Positions 50,437-58,805 of a DNA stretch of 64,000 bases are shown piece by piece (position 1 is the stretch's first letter; each line of letters opens with the position of its first letter). A program made the position numbers and the translations under genes. The notes below the pieces were generated by a model. That model was not told where the DNA came from. It saw nothing but the letters and a program-made list of their open reading frames with translations, and did not search any database. Location of the stretch: the NCBI RefSeq assembly GCF_030684035.1, contig NZ_JAUXPI010000047.1, positions 1-64,000 on the forward strand, read 5' to 3'. This DNA is from Phaeovulum sp. GTDB lineage: Bacteria > Pseudomonadota > Alphaproteobacteria > Rhodobacterales > Rhodobacteraceae.

Positions 50437-52821
50437 CTACTGCAACCCCGCCGCTGCCATCAGCCGCGCCGCTTCTGCCTCCATCAGCCGCTCGCGCCCC
50501 GCGCCCTGAACCGCCACCTTGCCCATCTCGAGCAGCAGCGGTGCGGCAAGCGGCGGCACCCGCGCGATGCGCCGCAACTCAACCCGCCCGGCAAACTGCG
50601 CCAGCATCGCTTCCAGACGCCCCGCATCGACCATACCGACAAGCGCCGCGTCGCGGGCGATGCGCAGCATCAGGTGGCCGGGGTCATGGCGGGCGAGCGT
50701 GTCGTAAAGAATATCCGACGAAAAGGCGGCCTGCCGCCCGCTCTTGCGTTTGCCGGGCAGGTTGCGCTGAATCAGCCCCGCCACGGTCGCCACCGGCCGA
50801 AAGGCGCGTTTCATCACCGAGGTTTGCTCGAACCACTCCGCCAACCCCTCGCGCAGCGCTTCCGGTTGCATGAGGCGCGCGGCGTCGCGCAGAGGTTCCA
50901 GACCCCAGATCAGCACCGCGCAATCCGATGCGACGAAACCCAAGGGTGCCAGACCAAGCGCCTCCATCCGCCGGGTCAGCACCATGCCAAGCGTCTGCAT
51001 GGCTCCGCGCCCGGCAAAACCCCAGAAGCAGGCGTATTCGAGCCCCTCATGCGGGAAACTCTCGACCAGCATGGACGCGGCATCCGGCAAAGCGGAAACC
51101 TCGGCTTGCAGCGCCAGCCAGTCGCGGGTGTGGGCGGGCAAATCCGGGTCCCGCGCGCCGATCAGCTCAAGAATTCGCGCCGAAAGCCGCGTGGAGGTGG
51201 AAAACTTCGACCCTGAGAAAACCGCGATCTTCGGCCGGCGCGCGGCGGAATGGCTGACCTCCACGGTCAGCTCGTTCAATCCCTCGAAGCGAACCACCTG
51301 ACCGCCGATCAGAAAGCTGTCGCCGGGCGAAAGGGTGGCGGCAAAGGCTTCCTCGATCTCGCCCAGGGGGGTGCCGCCGCGCCGCATCCGGACCTTCATC
51401 GTCTCGGTTTCCACTATGGTGCCGATGTTCATGCGCAGATCGCGGGCGCTGCGCGGGTCGCGCAGGGTCCAGCGGCCATCGCGCTGCATCAGCCGGTGCC
51501 AGCGGTCATAGGCGCGCAGGGCGTAGCCGCCGGTGGCGCAGAAATCGAGGCAGGCATCGAAATCGGCGCGGCTGAGCGCCGCATAGGGCCCGGCCCGGCG
51601 CAGTTCGGCAAAAAGCGCCTCGGCGTCGAATGGCCCGGCGCAAGCGGTCAGTGCGAGGTGCTGGCAGAGCACGTCGAGCGCGCCGGGAGGGCGCGGCTCG
51701 CCGTCAAGCTCGCGCGCCCGCACGGCGGCAAGTGCGGCCCAGCATTCGATCACTTCAAAGCGGTTGGCGGGCACGAGGAAGGCCTTTGAAGGGGCTCCGG
51801 CGCGGTGATTGGCCCGCCCGATCCGCTGCACCAGTCGCTTCACGTTTTTCGGCGCGCCCACCTGAATGACAAGATCCACCGCGCCCCAGTCAAGCCCGAG
51901 ATCGAGGCTTCCGGTGGCCACAACCGCGCGCAACTCTCCCGCCGCCATTGCCGCCTCGGTGAGCGCGCGCGCCTCGCGGTCAAGGCTGCCATGGTGAATG
52001 CCGATCGGCAGGTTCTCGCTGTTGGCCAGCCAGAGCGCATGGAAGAAAAGTTCCGCCTGGGCGCGGGTGTTGTGGAAGATGATGGTGGTGCGGTGCGCCC
52101 TGACCTCGGCCAGAATCTCGGCAATCGCGTAGCGCCCGCCGCCGCCCGCCCAGGGCGGCGGGGCGGTGGCAAGCATCGCGATATCGGGCTCGGGGCCAGG
52201 ATCGGCGGCCAGCACCTCGCAGCCTACGGGCGCGAAAAAGCGGGCGAGGGCAGCGGGGTCTTCAACGGTCGCCGACAGCCCGACCCGGCGCAAACCGGGC
52301 GCGAGGCCTTGCAGCCGCGCGAGGCCAAGCATCAACTGATCGCCGCGCTTGCTTTCGGCGAGCGCGTGGATTTCATCAACCACCACCCGCCTGAGGCCGC
52401 CAAAAATACGCGGTGCATCGGGGTAGCTGAGCAGCAAGGCAAGGCTTTCGGGCGTGGTCAGCAGGATATGCGGCGGGGCGGCGCGCTGGTTCCGGCGGCT
52501 GTGGGCCGAGGTGTCGCCGGTGCGGTCTTCAATGCGGATGGCCAGGCCCATTTCGGCGACCGGCGCGGTCAGGTTGCGGCGAATATCGACCGCCAAAGCC
52601 TTCAGCGGCGAAATGTAGAGGGTGTGCAGGCCGGGCTCCGGCTGGGCCCCGAGCTCTGCGAGGCTTGGCAGGAACCCGGCAAGGGTTTTGCCGCTGCCGG
52701 TGGGGGCGATGAGCAGTGTTGCCGGCCGCCCCGCGCACGCCAGCATTGCCGCCTGATGCGGGTGAAGCTGCCAACCTCGGGTGGCGAGCCAGCGGGCAAG
52801 GGGGGCAGGAAGCGGCGACAT
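50437..52821 (-). CDS. ligase-associated DEXH-box helicase (Lhr-like)
   Basis: The 794-aa superfamily 2 helicase has Q-motif HPHQAAML, Walker A APTGSGKTLAGF, the DEIHALAESKRGDQL motif II, VATGSLDLGLDWG and QRIGRANHRAGAPSK motif VI. A large Lhr C-terminal region follows. Length and C-terminus match the ligase-associated DNA damage response group rather than long Lhr. Its probable partner PdeM is the next gene on this strand. The upstream spacer carries a TTTCAAC/GTTGAAA palindrome. Confidence 0.93.
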   Translation of the reverse strand: MSPLPAPLARWLATRGWQLHPHQAAMLACAGRPATLLIAPTGSGKTLAGFLPSLAELGAQPEPGLHTLYISPLKALAVDIRRNLTAPVAEMGLAIRIEDRTGDTSAHSRRNQRAAPPHILLTTPESLALLLSYPDAPRIFGGLRRVVVDEIHALAESKRGDQLMLGLARLQGLAPGLRRVGLSATVEDPAALARFFAPVGCEVLAADPGPEPDIAMLATAPPPWAGGGGRYAIAEILAEVRAHRTTIIFHNTRAQAELFFHALWLANSENLPIGIHHGSLDREARALTEAAMAAGELRAVVATGSLDLGLDWGAVDLVIQVGAPKNVKRLVQRIGRANHRAGAPSKAFLVPANRFEVIECWAALAAVRARELDGEPRPPGALDVLCQHLALTACAGPFDAEALFAELRRAGPYAALSRADFDACLDFCATGGYALRAYDRWHRLMQRDGRWTLRDPRSARDLRMNIGTIVETETMKVRMRRGGTPLGEIEEAFAATLSPGDSFLIGGQVVRFEGLNELTVEVSHSAARRPKIAVFSGSKFSTSTRLSARILELIGARDPDLPAHTRDWLALQAEVSALPDAASMLVESFPHEGLEYACFWGFAGRGAMQTLGMVLTRRMEALGLAPLGFVASDCAVLIWGLEPLRDAARLMQPEALREGLAEWFEQTSVMKRAFRPVATVAGLIQRNLPGKRKSGRQAAFSSDILYDTLARHDPGHLMLRIARDAALVGMVDAGRLEAMLAQFAGRVELRRIARVPPLAAPLLLEMGKVAVQGAGRERLMEAEAARLMAAAGLQ

Positions 52822-52891
52822 GCGGGCAGTCTAGGCGATGGCGTCGGGCGGGGAAAGGGCGGCGGCGCGTGGCGGCTGGGTGCTGGCGAAC

Positions 52892-52907
52892 TTTCAACAC
52901 GTTGAAA
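52892..52907. promoter_or_regulatory. palindrome TTTCAACACGTTGAAA upstream of the helicase gene
   Basis: Two 7-bp arms, TTTCAAC and GTTGAAA, are separated by 2 bp. It lies 71-86 bp upstream of the helicase ATG and about 155 bp upstream of the DUF1203 gene, in a 240-bp divergent spacer (52822-53061) with no gene. This is the size and symmetry of a dimeric repressor site. It is not the alphaproteobacterial LexA box (GAAC-N7-GAAC). Confidence 0.45.
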
Positions 52908-53061
52908 TTGCAGGATAGACGTTCCGGGCACCAGGGAGTGAACCTGTTGCCGGCAACCGAGCGCGCGCCACGCGGCGGCGAGGCAGGATTGCGCAGGTTC
53001 CGGGTCGCGCCGGACTGCTGCGGCGGGCAGGGTGGCGCGGAGCTTGCAAACCGGAGTAGCC

Positions 53062-53532
53062 ATGACCCGCATCAGATTTGTCGCCCTGCCCACTGCCGCC
53101 GTCCGTGCCTTGCAGGCGGGTGGCCCGGATGCCAACGGCCAGCCGCCCGAGCGGGTGCTGGCGGAGGGCGGCGGAAACCCCTGCCGCCATTGCCTGCGGC
53201 TGATCGCAGAGGGCGCGCCGATGCTGATACTGGCGTATCGCCCGTTTCCGAAGCCCCAGCCCTATGCGGAAATCGGCCCGATCTTCCTGCATGCCGGGCC
53301 CTGCGAGCCCGCCACACCCGGCCACGAACTGCCGCAAATCCTCGCCTCGCCGGACTACATCCTGCGTGGCTATGGCACGAATGACCGCATCGTTTATGGC
53401 AGCGGCGGCGTGGTGGCGCGCGAGGCCATCGCGGCACGGGCGGCGGAGCTGCTGGCCGATCCTGCGATTGCCTATGTGCACATCCGCTCGGCGCGGAACA
53501 ACTGCTACCAGTGCCGGGTGGAGCGGGGGTAG
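53062..53532 (+). CDS. DUF1203 family protein
   Basis: The 156-aa protein matches DUF1203: IRFVALPTAAVRALQAGG at the N-terminus, then NPCRHCLRLIAEGAPMLILA with two paired cysteines, and YVHIRSARNNCYQCRVERG at the end. CxxC at both ends suggests metal binding; function is unknown. Short, solitary, convergent with the first Sel1 gene (stops 4 bp apart). A decayed copy of its tail is found at 54442-54561 in the same relation to the second Sel1 gene. Confidence 0.87.
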   Translation: MTRIRFVALPTAAVRALQAGGPDANGQPPERVLAEGGGNPCRHCLRLIAEGAPMLILAYRPFPKPQPYAEIGPIFLHAGPCEPATPGHELPQILASPDYILRGYGTNDRIVYGSGGVVAREAIAARAAELLADPAIAYVHIRSARNNCYQCRVERG

Positions 53533-53536
53533 GGGG

Positions 53537-54346
53537 TCAATCGCAACGGGTATAGTTGGAGGCAAGGCATTCCCGCGCCCGCCGCTGGGCCTCGGAGATG
53601 TCAGCGGGGGTCATACTTGCGGCAAGGAGGTCGCGCAGGGCGGGGGCAATGGAGCTGCCATTTGCACCCGCGATGTTGGCCCACATGTGGGCGGCGATGG
53701 GGTCTTGCAGGGCACCCCAGCCCAAGAGGTACAAACGCGAGAGGTTTTTCTGGGCCTCAGCGTTGCCCTGATCAGCGGCCAGACGGTAGAGCCGCGCGGC
53801 CTCGGCATAGTCCTGCGGCACGCCTTTGCCGTCGTCGTACATAAGCGCCAAGTTGTTTTGCGCACCGGCATCGCCCTGATCGGCGGCCAATCGGTAAAGC
53901 CGCGCAGCTTCGGCGTAGTCTTGCGCGACGCCCTGGCCGATGTCGTACATGACGGCGAGGCTGGTTTGCGCTTGGGGAAAGCCCTGATCGGCAGCAAGCC
54001 GATAGAGCCGGGCCGCTTCCGTGTGATCTTGCGGCACGCCCAAGCCGTTCGCAAAACTTACGCCGAGGTTGTATTGCGCAAGGGCAAAGCCCTGTTCCGC
54101 CGCGAGGCGGTAGAGTCGTGCCGCCTCTGCATAATCCAGCGGCACTCCCTTTCCTTCCGCATACATGAGACCAAGGAAGAATTGCCCCTCTGCATCGCCG
54201 CTTTCGGCCAGCGATGACCATTCCGCGACTGCGGCCCTGTAGTCGCCCCTCTCATACGCCGCCACACCCGCCGCGAAATCCGCCCTTGCCCCCTGCGCCA
54301 GAAGCCCCAGCCCGATCACGCCCGCCAAAACCCACGCCCTGCGCAT
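53537..54346 (-). CDS. secreted Sel1-repeat protein, array member 1
   Basis: The 269-aa product has a signal peptide (RRAWVLAGVIGLGLLAQGARA) and about five Sel1-like repeats of ~36 residues (AQNNLALMYDDGKGVPQDYA, then [13 protein letters not shown]). The C-terminal region reads AHMWANIAGANG and then AQRRARECLASNYTRCD at the stop. Sel1 repeats form helical solenoids that bind other proteins; this one should be periplasmic or exported. It is the nearest to the DUF1203 gene and the last of five head-to-tail paralogues on this strand. Confidence 0.92.
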   Translation of the reverse strand: MRRAWVLAGVIGLGLLAQGARADFAAGVAAYERGDYRAAVAEWSSLAESGDAEGQFFLGLMYAEGKGVPLDYAEAARLYRLAAEQGFALAQYNLGVSFANGLGVPQDHTEAARLYRLAADQGFPQAQTSLAVMYDIGQGVAQDYAEAARLYRLAADQGDAGAQNNLALMYDDGKGVPQDYAEAARLYRLAADQGNAEAQKNLSRLYLLGWGALQDPIAAHMWANIAGANGSSIAPALRDLLAASMTPADISEAQRRARECLASNYTRCD

Positions 54347-54441
54347 CGCACCCCCTCCGCCGCCGCCATGGCCGCAAGGCTACCCCGCCGCCGCCCCTCG
54401 TGCAAATCGCTGAATGCCGCTGCAACCGCGCCTCAGCAGGT

Positions 54442-54561
54442 CACGAAGCCCGACAAAGCGCAGCTTGCGGCGCGGCGGCGGGCCTTGTCGGCCTCGGCTT
54501 CGCCCATGAGCACATCCGCGCGGCCCGCAACAACTGTTGCCAGTGTCGGCTGGAGCGGGGC
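54442..54561 (+). pseudogene. decayed copy of the DUF1203 C-terminus
   Basis: In one plus frame the sequence reads HEHIRAARNNCCQCRLERG, closely matching the real DUF1203 end YVHIRSARNNCYQCRVERG, with matching Ala-rich residues before it. The nucleotide match is also high. No start codon, no N-terminal two-thirds and no stop at the right place remain. It ends just before the stop of the second Sel1 gene, exactly as the intact DUF1203 gene does with the first, so it marks an old segmental duplication. Confidence 0.75.
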
Positions 54562-54568
54562 CGGGGGC

Positions 54569-55708
54569 TCAGTCGCAGCGTGTGTAGGCGGCGGCGAGGC
54601 ACTCCCGCGCGCGGCGCTGGGCCTCGGTCAGGTCGGCGGGGGAGAGGGTGGCGGCGATTTCGTCGCGCAGGGTGGGGGCGGTCTCGTTGCCGTTGGTGCT
54701 CGCGATATTGGCCCACATGTGGGCGGTCATGGGGGCATGTGGTACGCCGATGCCGTCAAGGTGCAGGATCGCCAGAACATATTGCGCATCGGCCAGCCCC
54801 AGCCCTGCGGCGGCGCGGAAGAACCGCGCGGCCTCGGCATAGTCCTGCGCCACGCCAAGCCCATCGACATGCGCCCATCCGAGACTGTTCATCGCGCCGG
54901 CATGACCCTGCCCGGCGGCAAGGTGCCACAGACGGGCGGCCTCGGCATGGTCCTGCGGCACGCCCATGCCGTCGGAAAACATGAGGCCAAGGTTGAACTG
55001 CGCGCGCGGGTGGCCCTGGCTGGCCGCGAGGCCGTACTGACGCGCGGCAGTTTCCGGGTCTGCTGCCATCCCCATGCCCTGCGCGCTCATCACGCCCAGA
55101 TTGAACTGCGCCTCGGCATGACCCTGCCCGGCGGCAAGGCGGAACATGCGCACCGCCTCGACGTGGTCTTGTGGCATGCCCTGGCCCTCGGCGTGCATCA
55201 CCCCGAGGTTGAACTGCGCAGCGGCAATGCCCTGATCGGCGGCGCGGCGGTAAAGCATGGCGGCCTGGGCGAAATCCTGCGGCACACCCTGGCCTGTAGC
55301 GTGGAGCTGCCCAAGGCGCGTCTGCGACAGCGCATCGCCCTGCTCGGCGGCCAGACGAAACAGGCGCACCGCCTCGGCAAGGTCCTGCGGCAAACCGCGA
55401 CCTTCGGCCAGCAGAATGGCGAGATTGACCTGGGCTTTTGCATCACCTTGGTCGGCAGCAAGGCGGTAGAGTCGCGCCGCGCCCGGCAGGTCGGGATCCA
55501 TGCCGGTGCCTTGCTCGTACATTACACCGAGATTGAACTGGGCCAAGGCATTGCCTTCGCGCGCCAGCGGTTCCCATTCGGCGCGCGCAGCCTGATAGTC
55601 GCCCGCCATCAGCGCTGCGAGGCCTTGCAGAAAATCCGCAGCACTTGCCCGCCCTGGCGCAGCCAACAGAGCAAATGCCGCCATTAACAGCCATGCCGCC
55701 TGCGCCAT
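54569..55708 (-). CDS. secreted Sel1-repeat protein, array member 2
   Basis: The 379-aa product has a signal peptide (AAWLLMAAFALLAAPGRASA) and about eight Sel1 repeats, starting AQFNLGVMYEQGTGMDPD and running to residue ~335. The C-terminus repeats the member 1 pattern: AHMWANIASTNGNETAPTL, then AQRRARECLAAAYTRCD. It is probably a duplicate of member 1, being most similar there in the C-terminal 60 residues. ATG at 55708. Confidence 0.92.
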   Translation of the reverse strand: MAQAAWLLMAAFALLAAPGRASAADFLQGLAALMAGDYQAARAEWEPLAREGNALAQFNLGVMYEQGTGMDPDLPGAARLYRLAADQGDAKAQVNLAILLAEGRGLPQDLAEAVRLFRLAAEQGDALSQTRLGQLHATGQGVPQDFAQAAMLYRRAADQGIAAAQFNLGVMHAEGQGMPQDHVEAVRMFRLAAGQGHAEAQFNLGVMSAQGMGMAADPETAARQYGLAASQGHPRAQFNLGLMFSDGMGVPQDHAEAARLWHLAAGQGHAGAMNSLGWAHVDGLGVAQDYAEAARFFRAAAGLGLADAQYVLAILHLDGIGVPHAPMTAHMWANIASTNGNETAPTLRDEIAATLSPADLTEAQRRARECLAAAYTRCD

Positions 55709-55784
55709 AGGTGCCCTCGTCGCTGCCCTTTCGCCAAAGCGGAGCCTATCGTCACTCTGCCACCCCGGCAAGAACCCGCGAGAC

Positions 55785-56936
55785 CTAGTTGCAGGCCGTA
55801 TAACCCGAGGCAAGACAGTCGTCGGCGCGGCGGCGGGCCTTGGCGGCCTCGGCTTCGGGCAGCATTGCCGCGAGCCTGTCGCGGGCGGCGATGGCGCGGG
55901 GGTTGCCGCCCTCGGCCCCGAGAATGGCCCAGACAAGCGCCGTGACCGGGTCTGCCGCGACCCCCTCGCCGCGTTCGTATTTGCCTGAAAGGTTGCCTTG
56001 CGCGGTGGCGTTGCCAAGCCGCGCCGCCATTGCGTAAAGCCGCACCGCCTCGGCTTCGTCCTGTGCCACCCCGCGACCCGCCGCATGCAGCACGCCAAGG
56101 TTGGTCATGGCCCGCGCGTGGCCCTCTGCCACCGCAAGCCGATACCACCGCGCCGCCTCGGCGGGGTCTTTGGCGACACCCTCGCCCGCCTCATGCATGG
56201 CCCCAAGGTTGAACTGTGCCTCGGCGTTGCCCTGATCGGCGGCGAGGCGGTAAAGCCGCGCCGCCTCGGCAAAATCCTGCGTCACACCGCGCCCGGCATC
56301 GTGCATGGCACCGAGCAGGAACTGCGCCTCGGCGTCGCCCTGCGCGGCGGCAAGCAGGTAAAGCCGCCGCGCCTCGGCAAAATCCTTCGGCAGCCCCCGG
56401 CCCGCCTCGTGGAGCCGCCCGAGATTGAGCTGGCCCTTGGCATAGCCCTGATCTGCCGCGAGGCGGTAGAGCCGCTCTGCCTCGGCCAGATCCTGCGGCA
56501 CGCCCCGCCCGGTCTCATGCAGCAGGCCGAGGTTGTTTTGCGCCTTGGCCACGCCCTGCGCCGCCGCCAGCGCATACCAGCGCGCCGCCTCGGCATCGTT
56601 ACTGGCGGTGCCGAGGCCGAAATCGTGCATCACGCCAAGGCTTGATTGCGCCATCGCATAGCCCTGCGCGGCGGCAAGCGCATACCAGTGCACCGCCGCC
56701 GCATCATCTTGCGCGATGCCTTTGGCAAACTGGTGCATGACGCCAAGGTTGAACTGCGCAACCGCGTCACCCGCCTCGGCCAACGGCTGCCACTCCGCCA
56801 GCGCGGTGGCGAAATCGCCAGCGGTATAGGCGCTGAGCCCGGCCTGAAAATCTGCTGCGCGCACGGCACCTGCGGCCAGCGTGCCCGCCAGCACCGACGC
56901 GAGAACCGAAGCCAGAAACCGCCCGTGTCTGCCCAT
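55785..56936 (-). CDS. secreted Sel1-repeat protein, array member 3
   Basis: The 383-aa product has a signal peptide (GRFLASVLASVLAGTLAAGA) and about eight Sel1 repeats (AQFNLGVMHQFAKGIAQD, AQNNLGLLHETGRGVPQD and so on). The C-terminal segment TALVWAILGAEGGNP leads to ARRRADDCLASGYTACN. The two last cysteines are 8 residues apart, as in every member. No membrane anchor or LPxTG-type sorting signal is seen. It stands 76 bp upstream of member 2. Confidence 0.92.
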   Translation of the reverse strand: MGRHGRFLASVLASVLAGTLAAGAVRAADFQAGLSAYTAGDFATALAEWQPLAEAGDAVAQFNLGVMHQFAKGIAQDDAAAVHWYALAAAQGYAMAQSSLGVMHDFGLGTASNDAEAARWYALAAAQGVAKAQNNLGLLHETGRGVPQDLAEAERLYRLAADQGYAKGQLNLGRLHEAGRGLPKDFAEARRLYLLAAAQGDAEAQFLLGAMHDAGRGVTQDFAEAARLYRLAADQGNAEAQFNLGAMHEAGEGVAKDPAEAARWYRLAVAEGHARAMTNLGVLHAAGRGVAQDEAEAVRLYAMAARLGNATAQGNLSGKYERGEGVAADPVTALVWAILGAEGGNPRAIAARDRLAAMLPEAEAAKARRRADDCLASGYTACN

Positions 56937-57031
56937 TCCGTGCTCCCCTCCCCGCCCGAGGCCTCTGAGCCGGAGCATAGCACGCGGCGGGCGCGCTGGC
57001 ATCAGCCTGCGGTTGCGGCGCGCGCGGGTGG

Positions 57032-57844
57032 CTATTCGCAGTTGGCAAAACGCGACATCACGCAGATGCCGACGCGGCGGCGGGCCTCGGCAATATCGGC
57101 TTCGGGCAGTGCCGCCTCAAGCCGTTCGCGCCAGGCGATTGCCTCGGGGATGCCGCGTGAAGCGGCGAGGGTTGCCCACAAAAGCGCGGTGATATCGCTT
57201 TTTGTCGTGCCCCGGCCTTCTGCATAGGCATGTATCAGCGCCACCAATGCGCCGGGATGGGCTTGCGTGGCGGCTTGCCGATACCAGCCGAGCGCGGCGC
57301 TAGGGTCAGCCGCCACGCCGCGCCCCACCGCATGCATACCGCCAAGCGCGAACTGCGCGCCGGGGTGGTCCCTGGCGGCGGCGAGGCCAAAAAGCCGCAG
57401 CGCCTCGGCTTCATCCCTGACACCGCCCCGACCGTTTTCCGAAAGCACGCCAAGGTGATAAAGCGCGGTCAGATCGCCGTCGGCGATGGCAAGCGCCAGC
57501 CAGTGCCGGGCTTCGGCATAATTGGCCTCGGAGCCCGCGCCTGTGGCGAGAACTGCGCCGAGATTTGATTGTGATCGGGTATCGCCCTGCGCGGCGGCCA
57601 TGCGGTACCAGCGCGCCGCAAGCACCGGGTCTGGCTCTGACCCTTCGCCGTTTTCCGCAAGCAGCCCGAGGCTGAACTGCGCATCAACATCGCCTGCCTC
57701 GGCAAGTGGCACCCAGGCGGCGATTGCGGCGGCGAAATCGCGGCGCAAATAGGCGGCACGACCCTCGCGGTAGTCGGCGGCGGCGGACTGCGCGGCAAGC
57801 GATACCGCCAGTGCCAGCGCCATTGCCCAGACCCTTCGTGCCAT
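57032..57844 (-). CDS. secreted Sel1-repeat protein, array member 4
   Basis: The 270-aa product has a signal peptide (VWAMALALAVSLAAQSAAA) and about five more divergent Sel1 repeats (AQFSLGLLAENGEGSEPD, ALYHLGVLSENGRGGVRD). The end reads TALLWATLAASRGIPEAIAW, then ARRRVGICVMSRFANCE, keeping the C-x7-C plus acidic-residue ending despite change around it. Most diverged member of the array. Confidence 0.9.
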   Translation of the reverse strand: MARRVWAMALALAVSLAAQSAAADYREGRAAYLRRDFAAAIAAWVPLAEAGDVDAQFSLGLLAENGEGSEPDPVLAARWYRMAAAQGDTRSQSNLGAVLATGAGSEANYAEARHWLALAIADGDLTALYHLGVLSENGRGGVRDEAEALRLFGLAAARDHPGAQFALGGMHAVGRGVAADPSAALGWYRQAATQAHPGALVALIHAYAEGRGTTKSDITALLWATLAASRGIPEAIAWRERLEAALPEADIAEARRRVGICVMSRFANCE

Positions 57845-57918
57845 GCTCTGCCCTTTCGCGCGCGACTCGTTGCGGCGAAACTACTGCGCTCCCGTGCAGG
57901 GTGCCATGCGCGAAAACG

Positions 57919-58404
57919 TTACTCGCAGGCAAGGTAGCCCGAGGCGAGACAGGCGCGCGCCCGCCGCTGTGCCTCTGCGAGGTCGGGCTCGGTCATGGTG
58001 GCGGCAATGCTCTCGCTGAGCGCCGCGGCAGCGGAATCGCCAGCATCGGCGGCGATGCGCGCCCAAATCTGGGCGCGGACCGGATCGCGTGCCAGCACCC
58101 GGCCCAGATGCAAGAGTGTGGCGAGGTTGCGCTGCGCCAGCACATGGCCCTGCGCGGCGGCGAGCCGGTAGAGCCGCGCCGCCTCGGCCGGGTCTTGTGG
58201 CACGCCGCGGCCATATTCAAGCAGGATGCCGAGGCGAAACTGCGCCTCGCGGTCGCCTGCTGCCGCAAGCGGTGCCCATTCTGCCGGTGCTGTTGCAGTA
58301 TCGCCCGCGGTATAGGCCGCGAGCCCGGCGGCAAGATCGGCCGCCGCATCCTGTGCGCCGAGCAAGGCGGTGAAGATCGTCGCAGGTAACCATGCCTTTC
58401 GCAT
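57919..58404 (-). CDS. secreted Sel1-repeat protein, array member 5 (short)
   Basis: The 161-aa product is the shortest and most upstream paralogue: signal peptide ([21 protein letters not shown]), the common [21 protein letters not shown] opening, only about two Sel1 repeats ([18 protein letters not shown]), then [15 protein letters not shown] and [17 protein letters not shown]. This is close to the minimal unit, with opening, repeats and C-terminal cap in the least space. The array promoter is expected in 58405-58577, which faces the divergent zinc-finger gene. Confidence 0.9.
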   Translation of the reverse strand: MRKAWLPATIFTALLGAQDAAADLAAGLAAYTAGDTATAPAEWAPLAAAGDREAQFRLGILLEYGRGVPQDPAEAARLYRLAAAQGHVLAQRNLATLLHLGRVLARDPVRAQIWARIAADAGDSAAAALSESIAATMTEPDLAEAQRRARACLASGYLACE

Positions 58405-58577
58405 CTTGCCCTCCGCTTGCCATTGCCATGAACATGACCGCGAAGACCCAGATGCCGCCAAGGGCAAGTGGCGCGCATCTGTCCCGCCTGCCCGTTGCCG
58501 CTTGCCCGGCCCGCCGCAGTCGCTATCATGGGGCCGATCCGCGCAATTCGCGCCAGAATGCCAATGGAGCCTGCCCG

Positions 58578-58760
58578 ATGACCCTTTGCCCCGAAACCGA
58601 GAAAGTCACCTCCTGGACCGTTGCCTGCAGTGGCGGAACCGGCGCGGACGGGCATCCGCGGGTGTATCTGGTGATCCCGCCAGGCACCGGCGAGGTTACC
58701 TGCGGCTATTGCGGCAAGCGCTTCGTGATCGACCGCGAACACGCCCAAGCCGACCACTGA
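58578..58760 (+). CDS. zf-CHCC (NDUFS6-like) zinc-finger protein
   Basis: The 60-aa protein contains [15 protein letters not shown] and [13 protein letters not shown], the Cys-His-Cys-Cys pattern of the zf-CHCC family, related to the complex I NDUFS6 subunit of mitochondria. Small, soluble, conserved in alphaproteobacteria, where it may help assemble respiratory complex I. It is 45 bp upstream of polA on the same strand. Confidence 0.88.
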   Translation: MTLCPETEKVTSWTVACSGGTGADGHPRVYLVIPPGTGEVTCGYCGKRFVIDREHAQADH

Positions 58761-58805
58761 GGCGTGGGGCGGCCCGCCGAGCGCAACCCGAGGGAGGGGA
58801 AGCCC

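Noticed and set aside
53537-58404. CRISPR-like periodicity in the Sel1 region
   Set aside because: The ~108-bp periodicity is in-frame protein repeat (36 residues) with varied sequence, not identical direct repeats with spacers. No CRISPR array or cas gene is seen in the window.
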